Below, piece after piece: positions 42,846-50,516 of a DNA stretch of 64,000 nucleotides. The first letter of the stretch is position 1, and each line of letters starts with the position of its first letter. Source of the stretch: MGIIa-L3 sp11892u (GTDB taxonomy: Archaea > Thermoplasmatota > Poseidoniia > Poseidoniales > Poseidoniaceae); NCBI GenBank assembly GCA_965659685.1, contig CBFHXB010000010.1, forward strand, positions 22,481 to 86,480, read 5' to 3'. The notes under the pieces were generated by a model, which was not told the DNA's origin, did no database searches, and saw only the letters and a program-made list of their open reading frames with translations. The translations under genes and the position numbers were made by a program.

Positions 42846-44330
42846 ATGCGACCCGCAGCCCTGCTGCTCACCTTCCTCATGCTCCTTGCGCCAATGGCCG
42901 GTTGCATCAGCAGCGAAACGCCTGACGAGGTCGAAGTCATCGAGACGTCCATGGACGGGGTTTGGGTCACTGGCGGTGACGGCTTCCCCGTGGACGTTGA
43001 GCCCTTCGAGACCACCTACTACGTCAACGACGTGGGGCAGCAAGGTCCCGAACCCAGCGTGGGGGTGACCTCCAGCGGCTGCATTTTCTTCATCGCCCTC
43101 GAGAAGGTCATGCGTTCGTGCGACTCCGGTGAATCGTGGGTCAACACGGTGGAGGGTGACGTGACACAAGCTCCCTCGACCAGCGATCCTTGGGGCTGGG
43201 TTGACCCGGACACGGACCGGATTTTCAACGTCCAGATGGTCGGTTTGGCCACCACATGGATCGGTTGGTCCGACGACGACGGCGAAACCTGGTTGGGCAA
43301 TCCGCATGACTCAGGACCGGTTCCATTGAACGACCACATCAAGCTCGCCACGGGTCCGTGGACCGACTCCGGCTACGGCGCCATCGGCAGCCCGGTGTAC
43401 GATTCAGCCGTCTACTTCTGCTACAACAAACTCGCCGGCATCTTCTGCTACACCTCCTTGGACGGCGGAGCAACCTTCGCCGTCGGTGGCCAAGCCTTCG
43501 GGCTTGTGACCACCAACGGGGGTCTGCACGGTGCCATTTCCTCGGCCCCGGACGGTACCGTCTACGTGCCGCCCCGAGTCGCTACGCCGACGCTCGTCGT
43601 CTCGAAGGACAACGGCCTCAACTGGGAAGAGAAGACCATGGGTGAGGACGTCGGAACGCCGAATCCGCGAAAGAACTCCGAGATGGCCGCAGACACGGAG
43701 AGCAACGGCTACCACGTCTGGACCGGTGCCGACCAAGGCGTCTACATGTCGCGAAGCACCGATTCTGGTGACTCTTGGGAGCAGACCAGCCTGCGCATTT
43801 CCCCCGTCGAGGTCGTTTCCAGCGTCTTCCCACAAATCATCGCCGGGGATCCCGGTCGCATGGCGGTGGCCTACCTTGGCAGCGAAGACGGCGATGCCCT
43901 TGGCGTGCCGGACATCGACGGCAACCCTTGGGACGGCAACGCCCACTACGCCACGGGCAACGTCACCTACCACCTCTACGTGACCTACAGCCTCAACGCC
44001 CTCGATGAAAACCCGGTGTTCCAGACGGTCCGCGTGACCCAAGATCCGGTGCAGGTTGGCTCGATTTGCCTCAACAGCGGCGATTGCCGTGACATCGGTG
44101 GTTCCAACCGCAACTTGCTCGATTTCAACGACATCGTCATCGACAACCAAGGCCGGATTTTCATCGCCATCACCGACGGGTGCACGGGCGAATGCGCCAC
44201 CAAGGACGTGCCGACGCCCGAGGATTCGCGCGATCGCTTGGGCACCCTCGTCTACCTCGCCAGCGGGCCAAGCCTGCTGGCCGACGTGGGTGAATTGACG
44301 CCTCTTGTCGCCGGCAACACCACGGCGTGA
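42846..44330 (+). CDS. Lipoprotein with sialidase/BNR-type beta-propeller
   Basis: 494 residues. The lipoprotein signal MRPAALLLTFLMLLAPMAGC (lipobox MAGC, Cys about residue 20) implies a membrane-anchored outside protein. The body has several Asp-box-like motifs (S/T-x-D-x-G-x-x-W): SCDSGESWVNT, SDDDGETWLG, SLDGGATFAV, SKDNGLNWEEKT and STDSGDSWEQT. These mark the BNR repeats of sialidases and related propellers. Catalytic residues of true sialidases could not be placed, so it may only bind glycans or be a structural propeller. Cys pairs near 404-411 (ICLNSGDCRD) and CTGECATK could form disulfides. It is divergent from the photolyase operon. Confidence 0.8.
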   Translation: MRPAALLLTFLMLLAPMAGCISSETPDEVEVIETSMDGVWVTGGDGFPVDVEPFETTYYVNDVGQQGPEPSVGVTSSGCIFFIALEKVMRSCDSGESWVNTVEGDVTQAPSTSDPWGWVDPDTDRIFNVQMVGLATTWIGWSDDDGETWLGNPHDSGPVPLNDHIKLATGPWTDSGYGAIGSPVYDSAVYFCYNKLAGIFCYTSLDGGATFAVGGQAFGLVTTNGGLHGAISSAPDGTVYVPPRVATPTLVVSKDNGLNWEEKTMGEDVGTPNPRKNSEMAADTESNGYHVWTGADQGVYMSRSTDSGDSWEQTSLRISPVEVVSSVFPQIIAGDPGRMAVAYLGSEDGDALGVPDIDGNPWDGNAHYATGNVTYHLYVTYSLNALDENPVFQTVRVTQDPVQVGSICLNSGDCRDIGGSNRNLLDFNDIVIDNQGRIFIAITDGCTGECATKDVPTPEDSRDRLGTLVYLASGPSLLADVGELTPLVAGNTTA

Positions 44331-44345
44331 CCGTTGAAGGGTCGC

Positions 44346-45131
44346 TCAACGTCTTGGCCGTGGCCAAGGCAACATGGCCGGCGTGCTGGCCACCCATGCC
44401 GCGAAGCCAGGACGGGCCTCGAGGTCGACTTCGGACATCCGCACACCTGAGACCCAACGCAGGAGCAGGTTCAGCAGCAAGGGGCCGAAGAGGACCGGCC
44501 ACACGCCCCAGCCGCCCATGGCGAGGGCAGCGAGTCCGAAGCCCCACCAGACCATCGCTTCGCCGAGGTGGTTTGGATGCCGAACAAGGGCGAAGAGACC
44601 CGTCGTCAGCAGTTGACCAGCGCCGGCGTTGGCACGGAAGCGGCGCAATTGTTCGTCGGAGATGGCTTCGATGAGCAGGCCGACGGCGCAGAGCAAGCCG
44701 GCGACGGCCATCATTGGAACGGCTTGCGGGAGGGCATCGCGCGTGGACGCATCAAGCAAGGGGCGCAGCGGTGCGGCCACGGCGAGCATGATGACGGTTT
44801 GAAGCAGGAAGACCTGCACGAAGCTGCCCCACCACCAACGGTCGCCCCAGCCTTCGCGCATGCGCACATACCTCGGGTCCTCTCCACGGTGCCGGGTTCG
44901 TAGGTGCAGGTGGACGGACAGACGCAGGGCCCAGATGATGACGGCAGCGTAGACGACCCAACCGACCGTGTCCGTGCCACCGAGGGCGACGATCCGTGCC
45001 GTGGCGATGATCACGAAGCCGAGGCTCCAAAGGACGTCCATGACGGTCACAAGTCCGCTTGAAACGGTGCGCAGCCAGGCCAACACGGCCATCGTCAAGA
45101 CCGCGATGGCTTCCCATGCGAGAGGATCCAC
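44346..45131 (-). CDS. DUF1295 / isoprenylcysteine methyltransferase-like membrane protein
   Basis: 261 residues with about six hydrophobic helices. The conserved block near the C-terminus, GLFALVRHPNHLGEAMVWWGFGL, is quoted here only as VRHPNHLGE-x5-WWG. It matches the NAD(P)/SAM-binding motif of DUF1295 proteins, which are related to steroid 5-alpha-reductases and isoprenylcysteine methyltransferases. GWGDRWWWGSF and RHRGEDPRYVRMREG on the cytosolic loop are also typical of the family. It starts with GTG 45131. The substrate (a lipid or prenyl group) is unknown. The upstream tRNA gene is on the same strand, 78 bases away. Confidence 0.85.
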   Translation of the reverse strand: MDPLAWEAIAVLTMAVLAWLRTVSSGLVTVMDVLWSLGFVIIATARIVALGGTDTVGWVVYAAVIIWALRLSVHLHLRTRHRGEDPRYVRMREGWGDRWWWGSFVQVFLLQTVIMLAVAAPLRPLLDASTRDALPQAVPMMAVAGLLCAVGLLIEAISDEQLRRFRANAGAGQLLTTGLFALVRHPNHLGEAMVWWGFGLAALAMGGWGVWPVLFGPLLLNLLLRWVSGVRMSEVDLEARPGFAAWVASTPAMLPWPRPRR

Positions 45132-45209
45132 GTGCTAGCGGTTCGCCCGCCGTTCATCACGGTAGCGACCAGCGGCGTCGTCCTACGGTGGACTTCGAAC
45201 CTCATCAAG

Positions 45210-45283
45210 CGGGCGATGCAGGATTCGAACCCACGTCTCCGGCTCCGAAGGCCGGAAGGATATCCAGACTACCCTAATCGCCC
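45210..45283 (-). tRNA. trnR: tRNA-Arg, anticodon TCG
   Basis: 74 bases including discriminator G; CCA is not encoded. Acceptor stem GGGCGAT pairs with ATCGCCC. The D arm is GGGT/ATCC and the anticodon stem CCGGC/GCCGG encloses the loop CTTCGGA, giving anticodon TCG (reads CGA and, with modification, other CGN). The T arm is GTGGG/CCTGC with loop TTCGAAT. No intron. A two-base TT lies between the D arm and the anticodon stem. Confidence 0.93.
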
Positions 45284-45308
45284 TGTGACCGTGCGTATCA
45301 GCCACCCC

Positions 45309-45317
45309 TCTTGAAGA
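45309..45317 (-). promoter_or_regulatory. Candidate box A of tRNA-Arg
   Basis: On the minus strand CTTCAAGAG lies about 27 bases before the first base of the tRNA, the expected spacing of an archaeal TATA/box A. It shares CTTCAA with candidate elements before S13 and the pilin gene. Confidence 0.4.
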
Positions 45318-45339
45318 AGGAGGGTGGAACGCTGGACAC

Positions 45340-45747
45340 GTGGCCCTCCGCTTACCGTGCGTTACCGCGTCGTGCTCCAGGTGTTGCCGGGACACGACGA
45401 TGCCGTTGACGCGGGAAGAGGCGGCCAAGATCAGCCGGCGGACGGGCAAGCGTATCGAGGCATTCACCTGGGAAAACGAGCAAGGCGTGCTCACGTTGCT
45501 CAACGACGCCACCACGCGTGCCTGCACCTTTCTGTTGACGGATTCCCCTGACCTGAACGCACCGGGCTTGTGCAGCATCTACGAATTCCGTCCCAAGGGC
45601 TGCCAGATGTATCCGGTGGTGCTGAACGACGAGGACCGTGCCGTGTTGGACGACGCCTGCCCTCACCCGGACGGATTTGAAGCCCCGGGCGACGACGACG
45701 CCTTCGCGTTGCTCAACCTTGAGGAGCGCATGTTGCGTGGAGGATGA
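45340..45747 (+). CDS. YkgJ-like cysteine-cluster protein
   Basis: 135 residues starting at GTG 45340. The N-terminal SCSRCC and later Cys residues (TRACTFLL, GLCSIYEFRPKGCQMYPV) follow the C-x2-CC ... C ... C-x-x-Y-x-x-RP-x-x-C pattern of the YkgJ family. That family is predicted to bind a metal or Fe-S cluster. The GTG start is favoured because an ATG further in would lose the first cysteines. The gene overlaps the convergent tRNA methyltransferase gene by 35 bases at their 3' ends. Its role in the cell is unknown. Confidence 0.8.
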   Translation: MALRLPCVTASCSRCCRDTTMPLTREEAAKISRRTGKRIEAFTWENEQGVLTLLNDATTRACTFLLTDSPDLNAPGLCSIYEFRPKGCQMYPVVLNDEDRAVLDDACPHPDGFEAPGDDDAFALLNLEERMLRGG

Positions 45748-46825
45748 GCCGCGCGAGGCTCCCGTGAACCCGCACCGTCCATCGTTCAGGACGCAAGGTC
45801 CACCTTGAGGCCTCGAAGAGGTTCAGCACGTCCTCCCACGTGCCGTACGTCGGCTCCACGGCCACGTTTTCCCCCACTGCCCCATCGGCGTCAGGACTCA
45901 GGGGAGCAACGGGAAGGATGAGGCAACACCCTGCTCCTTCGTCGCCGATGACCTCAGAGGCGCTCGACAGCACGCGCGCCAGCAGGTCCCAAGGCCCGTG
46001 CGACCCGTGCGAATTCCGTCCGTAGGGCGGGTCGAGGACGAGGCCAGCAACGCGTCCGCGTGCGCTTTCAGGCAAGGAGGTGCTCAATTCCGTCGCATCG
46101 CCGAGGATCACCTGGGCGTGGTGCGTTTTGCCGTCGAGGGCCCACTCCAGATTGGTGCTGGCGCCTTCCACCATCATCGGATCGAAATCCATGCCCACGG
46201 TTTCCCTCCCGGTCAAGGCGGCCTCAATCAGGAAGCCGCCTGTACCGGTCATTGCGTCGAGGACGACGCCTTGACGCGTGCCCAAGGCGAGGTTGACCGC
46301 CGTTCGGGCAAGGTGCGGTCCGAGGCTGACGGGTCGGAAGAAGGGCCGCTCACCGGCCCGTCGGGCGGTGACGCTGAGACCGGCGGAACGGGGCCGTTCC
46401 CACCCCCATCCGACGTGCATCGATGTGGCGTCAAGGGCGATGCAAAGCACGTGATCAGGCCGTTCGAGGTCGATGTCCCACCCGGCCTCATGCAAGCGGG
46501 CTCCGAGGCTGCGAGCGATGGTTTGGGTGGACGAATCACCCATGCGCCCTCCAAGGCGGTCCACACGAACACAGACCTTGCCTTCGAGGGGCCTTGTTCC
46601 AATGTCAACGGCCGCAACCACGGCTTCGTTCGTGGTCCAAGGCATCACGCCCCCCTCGTCGAGCACCGTGTCGATGCCCGCCGCTGAGTCGAGGGATTCC
46701 GGGCGATGACCGATCGCCAGACGTCCGTGGCGCACCTTCGTTTGGAAGCCCAGCGCCTCGGCTTCAGCCATGGCAAGCGCGGTGCCGTTGCCACGCAGGA
46801 CGAGCACGCTCACCGCCTCGGGCAT
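45713..46825 (-). CDS. Trm-G10-like tRNA (guanine-N2) methyltransferase with THUMP domain
   Basis: 370 residues. The N-terminal 170 residues are a THUMP-type RNA-binding region (MPEAVSVLVLRGNG to LCIALDA). The C-terminal half is a class I SAM methyltransferase: motif I VVLDAMTGTGGFLIEAAL, the acidic MDFDPMMVEG, then the catalytic LVLDPPYGRNSHG, where DPPY is the N-methylation motif of the Trm11/Trm-G10 group. These enzymes dimethylate guanine 10 of tRNA. I chose ATG 46825 (MPEAVSVLVLRGNG) as the reading frame continues far upstream into the divergent fen1 region without similarity. It lies close to tRNA-Arg, which is presumably coincidental. Confidence 0.88.
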   Translation of the reverse strand: MPEAVSVLVLRGNGTALAMAEAEALGFQTKVRHGRLAIGHRPESLDSAAGIDTVLDEGGVMPWTTNEAVVAAVDIGTRPLEGKVCVRVDRLGGRMGDSSTQTIARSLGARLHEAGWDIDLERPDHVLCIALDATSMHVGWGWERPRSAGLSVTARRAGERPFFRPVSLGPHLARTAVNLALGTRQGVVLDAMTGTGGFLIEAALTGRETVGMDFDPMMVEGASTNLEWALDGKTHHAQVILGDATELSTSLPESARGRVAGLVLDPPYGRNSHGSHGPWDLLARVLSSASEVIGDEGAGCCLILPVAPLSPDADGAVGENVAVEPTYGTWEDVLNLFEASRWTLRPERWTVRVHGSLARLILHATCAPQG

Positions 46826-46903
46826 GGACCTGCGAAGAGCAGCGCATTCAACGCCTTGTCGGCGGGGCGAAGAACCACAAAGGGCGAAGACGAGCGCGAA
46901 AAC

Positions 46904-47929
46904 ATGGGCTGCAACCTGAAGGACCTCGCGGTCAGCGAACGCGTTCGACTCCCAGACCTTGCAGGCAAGCGCGTCGGCATTGATGCCTTCCTCACGGCCT
47001 TCCAATTTCTGACGACGATGCGGGACCGTTCTCCGGAAGGTGACGGCATGCCGCTTCGGGCCCCTGACGGCCGCTACGTGGCTCACCTGATGGGCTTCTT
47101 GCAGCGCACATGTGCCCTTCTTGAGCACCGTATCATTCCCGTGTACGTGTTTGATGGGGATTCTCCCGCGCTGAAGGCCAACGAATTGGCCGCTCGGCGT
47201 GAACGACGTCAGGAGTCCGAGGAGCAGTATGCTGCCGCACGCGCCGCAGGCGATCACCGCTTGGCGCAGAAGCTGGCCGCCCGCATCATGCATTATTCTC
47301 CAGAAATGGTGCAGGAAACGAAGGACATGCTCGATTTGTTGGGCGTACCGTGGGTCGATGCCGCCGCGGAAGGGGAAGCTCAGGCGGCCGTCATGGCTCA
47401 ACGCGGGCACCTCGACGTGGTCGCCACCCAGGATTGGGACGCTCTCCTCTACGGTTCACCGATCTTGGTTCGCAACCTAATGGCAGACGGAACGAAGCGC
47501 TATGGGAGGACCATTTATGCAGAACGCATCAACCTTGATGCAATGCGGGAAGAACTCGATCTGACCCAAGAACAACTGGTCGATCTTGGCATCATGATTG
47601 GAACGGATTTCCACCCTGGCATCCGTGGCGTGGGGCCCAAAACCGGCCTCAAACTGCTTCACAAACACGGCACCTTGGAGGGCGTGTGCGAGGCCAAAGG
47701 CGTTGATGTGCCCGACAACATCGCCGAGGTTCGAGCCATTTTCCACGACCATCCATCCACTCCGACGGAACCGGATCAGCTGGTCCTCAAGCCGGTGGAC
47801 GTGGCCGGATTGAAGCAGTACTTGCAGGTGGAGCGAGCCTTCAGTCAGCGTCGGATGGACGAGGCCTTCGAGAAGCTGGAAAACGGCGGACGCCTTGGCG
47901 GCGGTCAGACGTCGCTGTTCTCGTTTTGA
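46904..47929 (+). CDS. fen: Flap endonuclease FEN-1
   Basis: 341 residues. FEN-1 removes 5' flaps during Okazaki-fragment processing. Metal-binding acids align with the known sites: Asp27 (GIDAFLTAF), Asp84 (VFDGDSP), Glu156 and Glu158 (EGEAQAA), Asp177 and Asp179 (TQDWDALLYG) and Asp235 (GTDFHPG). The helix-two-turn-helix follows (GVGPKTGLKLLHKHG). The C-terminus ends QTSLFSF, a PCNA-interacting PIP box (Q-x-x-L-x-x-F). The start is ATG 46904 (MGCNLKDLAV); the gene is divergent from the tRNA methyltransferase. The 3' end overlaps the convergent membrane-protein gene by about 25 bases. Confidence 0.96.
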   Translation: MGCNLKDLAVSERVRLPDLAGKRVGIDAFLTAFQFLTTMRDRSPEGDGMPLRAPDGRYVAHLMGFLQRTCALLEHRIIPVYVFDGDSPALKANELAARRERRQESEEQYAAARAAGDHRLAQKLAARIMHYSPEMVQETKDMLDLLGVPWVDAAAEGEAQAAVMAQRGHLDVVATQDWDALLYGSPILVRNLMADGTKRYGRTIYAERINLDAMREELDLTQEQLVDLGIMIGTDFHPGIRGVGPKTGLKLLHKHGTLEGVCEAKGVDVPDNIAEVRAIFHDHPSTPTEPDQLVLKPVDVAGLKQYLQVERAFSQRRMDEAFEKLENGGRLGGGQTSLFSF

Positions 47930-48546
47930 CCCCTGCTATTCTCCCCACGATGCCGTCGGTGCGCGAGGCGTGCTCCAATCAACAGCAGCGGCATCACGAG
48001 AAGGAAGATTTGGTTCGCGCGCCATTTGGCTCGGTAGGCCACCTGCATGGACGCAACGTCGTAATGGTTGCATTCCCAAGCGCGCGCGCCGGAATACACC
48101 ACGCCTTCCCCTGCCTGGCTTTGGTAGACCATGTGAAGCACCTCGTAGGCCACCGTCATGTCATACACGAACAGCAACGAGAGGGTGAGGATGCCTCCAA
48201 ACAGCCACGGACGGCCCACTTTCTTGGAGCCAACCGCGTGGGCAAAGAGCGGCAAAAATGGGAGGAACAGCACGTAGAAGGCTCGGAAATCGGAGTGGCG
48301 CAAGACGTTGTTGCAGTAGCTGTTCGGCTGCAGGGAGATCATCACCATTGCATAGGCAAACAGCGGTGTCACCACGAGAAGGCAAACCCAAGGCAACGCG
48401 ATGGGCATGCGCCCCCGACGGTCCAACCAGACCATGGTGGTGGGGAGGGTGGACAAGGCCACTGCGAACAGGATGTTCACCGTTCGAATCGGTGTTGGAA
48501 GCACCGTCAGCAATCCAGCGAGGGCGAACCCCTGACCCCCAGACAC
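47905..48546 (-). CDS. Polytopic membrane protein, function unknown
   Basis: 213 residues with about five transmembrane helices (for example TVNILFAVALSTL, PWVCLLVVTPLFAYAMVMIS, AFYVLFLPFLPLFA, GGILTLSLLFVYDMTVAYEVL and QIFLLVMPLLLIGARL). A loop near residues 145-165 is rich in Cys/His/Asp (SGARAWECNHYDVA). A GTG start at 48546 is assumed; a GAAATACAC stretch lies just upstream. The C-terminal end overlaps fen. It is divergent from the next gene. No family was recognised. Confidence 0.55.
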   Translation of the reverse strand: MSGGQGFALAGLLTVLPTPIRTVNILFAVALSTLPTTMVWLDRRGRMPIALPWVCLLVVTPLFAYAMVMISLQPNSYCNNVLRHSDFRAFYVLFLPFLPLFAHAVGSKKVGRPWLFGGILTLSLLFVYDMTVAYEVLHMVYQSQAGEGVVYSGARAWECNHYDVASMQVAYRAKWRANQIFLLVMPLLLIGARLAHRRHRGENSRGQNENSDV

Positions 48547-48646
48547 GCGTGTATTTCAGTCGGACGTGTCCATGAATCAACCGGTTTCCTTCCCGCCGTC
48601 ATCGATTTGGAGCCACGCTTATCTCATCGGGGCGCAACCACGTCGC

Positions 48647-49390
48647 ATGGCTTCAGATTCCACGGCGTTGGCCAGCGTGGTCAAAGTGGTCGGCCTGGTC
48701 GCGGTTCTCCTGCTTGCTGGCGTGCTTGCCAGGCGTGGCATGAAGGTCAACTACACGCGAAAAATCAACCATTTCGCGATCTTCTTCATTCCGGTTTTCG
48801 TCGACCAACAGTTCGCATCTGAGACCTTCACCGACGTGGTGTACCTCAGCGTCAGTGCGCTCGGCACGCTTGGTTTTCTTGTGATTTTCCTGGAGCGGGT
48901 ACGCAGCAAGGTTCCGGTGTTCCAGTTGATGTTCGAGGGCTTTGACCGCCCCGAGGACCGGCCCCACACCCTGCTTTGGTTGTGGACCCAATATGCGGCC
49001 GGCTTCGCGGTGATGGTACCCATGATCTGGTGGTTTGGCCACCTTGGTTACGAGGCCTTGGTCACGGTTCCGATCCTCATCAACATCGTCGGCGACGGCC
49101 TGGCGGAACCCGTTGGGGTCCGATTTGGGAAGCGCGAATACAGCGTTCGAGCCCTGTTCACGTCGCAGCGCTTCACCCGCACCCTCGAAGGCAGCGCGTG
49201 CGTCCTGATCACCGGTATCGTTGTGCTGCTGATGCACGCTGCGCTGCTGACCACGCCGCAATTGGTGGCTGGACTGCTCATCATCCCCATCGCGATGACC
49301 CTCACCGAGGCCTATTCCCCACACGCGTGGGACACGCCTTTCCTCATGCTCGTCGGTTACGGCACGCTGCTTGGCGTGATGCAACTGTGA
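48647..49390 (+). CDS. Polyprenol kinase / CTP-transferase-like membrane protein (SEC59/VTE5 group)
   Basis: About 247 residues with six or so helices. It resembles dolichol/phytol kinases and phosphatidate cytidylyltransferase-like proteins: NYTRKINHFAIFF near the N-terminus, ILINIVGDGLAEPVGVRFGKRE in the middle (quoted as NIVGDGLAEPVG) and FTRTLEGSACV followed by TEAYSPHAWDTPF near the end. The G-D-G-L-A-E/P, T-x-E-G-S and S-P-x-x-x-D-T motifs are typical of CTP-dependent lipid kinases. In an archaeon the substrate could be a geranylgeranyl or other isoprenoid alcohol. The start is uncertain: ATG 48647 is likely; ATG 48572 is an alternative with 25 additional residues. Confidence 0.75.
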   Translation: MASDSTALASVVKVVGLVAVLLLAGVLARRGMKVNYTRKINHFAIFFIPVFVDQQFASETFTDVVYLSVSALGTLGFLVIFLERVRSKVPVFQLMFEGFDRPEDRPHTLLWLWTQYAAGFAVMVPMIWWFGHLGYEALVTVPILINIVGDGLAEPVGVRFGKREYSVRALFTSQRFTRTLEGSACVLITGIVVLLMHAALLTTPQLVAGLLIIPIAMTLTEAYSPHAWDTPFLMLVGYGTLLGVMQL

Positions 49391-50428
49391 TCACGTGTGG
49401 AAGCGGTGCGGACTGGCCACGTGCGGCACGCCGTCCGTTTCGATGCGTGCTCCTGAGGCTTTGGCTTGCGCATCGTCCAATGCTTCCAGGATGCGGTTCA
49501 CCGGCGCGCACGGCACGCCCACCAAGCGTGCTTCGACCTCAGCCCGTGAAAGGCCAGCCACAGCCTGGGCAACGCACGCCTCAACCCGGTCACGGTCGGT
49601 AACGCGGCCGGGGTTGGTGGCCCAATCGGCGCCTTCGGGAAGGGACAACTCCAGCGCAGCAACCAACTTCGCCCATTGGGGGTCGGAACCGACCGCGATG
49701 GCGACCTCACCATCAGCCGCTTGGAAGGCGCGGTAGGGCACAAGGTTCGGATGAGCGGTGCCCATCCTGCCGGGGTTGGTGCCACCGACCAACGCGTTCT
49801 GTGCTTGGTTGATCAACAAGTCGAGGGCGCAATCCCACAACGACAAGGTCAGCCGCGAACCCACACCTTCGCGTTCTCGACGGAACAAGGCGGCGAGCAC
49901 CGCCGCTCCGGCGTGCAATCCAGTGACGACGTCGATGACCGCCACGCCGACCTTTGCAGGCCCGCCCTCGGCGTCACCGGTGATGCCCATCAGCCCGCTG
50001 CGGGCCTGCATGGCCAGGTCGTATCCGCCCTCGTCTCGACGTGGTCCGTCGTTGCCGTAGGCCGTGATGCTGCACACCACGGCACGTTCGGGCCACGGCG
50101 CGAACCACGCCTCAGCGCGCCCGGGGCGGAAATTCTCGAGGATGACGTCCGCGTTGGCCACCAAGCGTCGGACGTCCTCGAGGTCCTCCTCCTTGCGCAG
50201 GTCCCTGCGGATGACCTGCTTGCCAAGGTTCACCGAGGTCCAGTACGCCGCGACCTCTTCGCCGTCCACTTCGGTGAAGGGAGGGCCCCAGCCTCGCGTG
50301 TCGTCCCCCCATGGGGCTTCGACGCGCAGCACGTCGGCGCCAAGGTCCTGCAGCAGTTTGGCCGCGTATGGGCCAGCCAAGACGCGGGACAGATCGAGGA
50401 CGCGCACGCCTTCGAGGGGTCGGAACAT
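49391..50428 (-). CDS. Class III (CaiB/BaiF-type) CoA transferase
   Basis: 345 residues. Family III CoA transferases move CoA between acyl or formyl donors. Family features are LEGVRVLDLSRVLAGPYAAK at the N-terminus (quoted only as RVLAGPYAAK), LGADVLRVEAPWGDDTR, YWTSVNLGKQV, VILENFRPG and GGYDLAMQARSGLMGITG, where the Asp after GGY is the usual nucleophile. The C-terminal end is a little short of the usual 390-420 residues. The start was set at ATG 50428 (MFRPLEGVRV). Its stop abuts that of the convergent polyprenol kinase-like gene. The acyl substrate is unknown. Confidence 0.88.
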   Translation of the reverse strand: MFRPLEGVRVLDLSRVLAGPYAAKLLQDLGADVLRVEAPWGDDTRGWGPPFTEVDGEEVAAYWTSVNLGKQVIRRDLRKEEDLEDVRRLVANADVILENFRPGRAEAWFAPWPERAVVCSITAYGNDGPRRDEGGYDLAMQARSGLMGITGDAEGGPAKVGVAVIDVVTGLHAGAAVLAALFRREREGVGSRLTLSLWDCALDLLINQAQNALVGGTNPGRMGTAHPNLVPYRAFQAADGEVAIAVGSDPQWAKLVAALELSLPEGADWATNPGRVTDRDRVEACVAQAVAGLSRAEVEARLVGVPCAPVNRILEALDDAQAKASGARIETDGVPHVASPHRFHT

Positions 50429-50516
50429 GCCCGCACCTCGGGCCGAGGGCGCATGAAGGCTCGCCGAGCACCGTGCGGACCCCAACCGTCAAGCGAGCCG
50501 AAGGCGGCCAAAGGGC

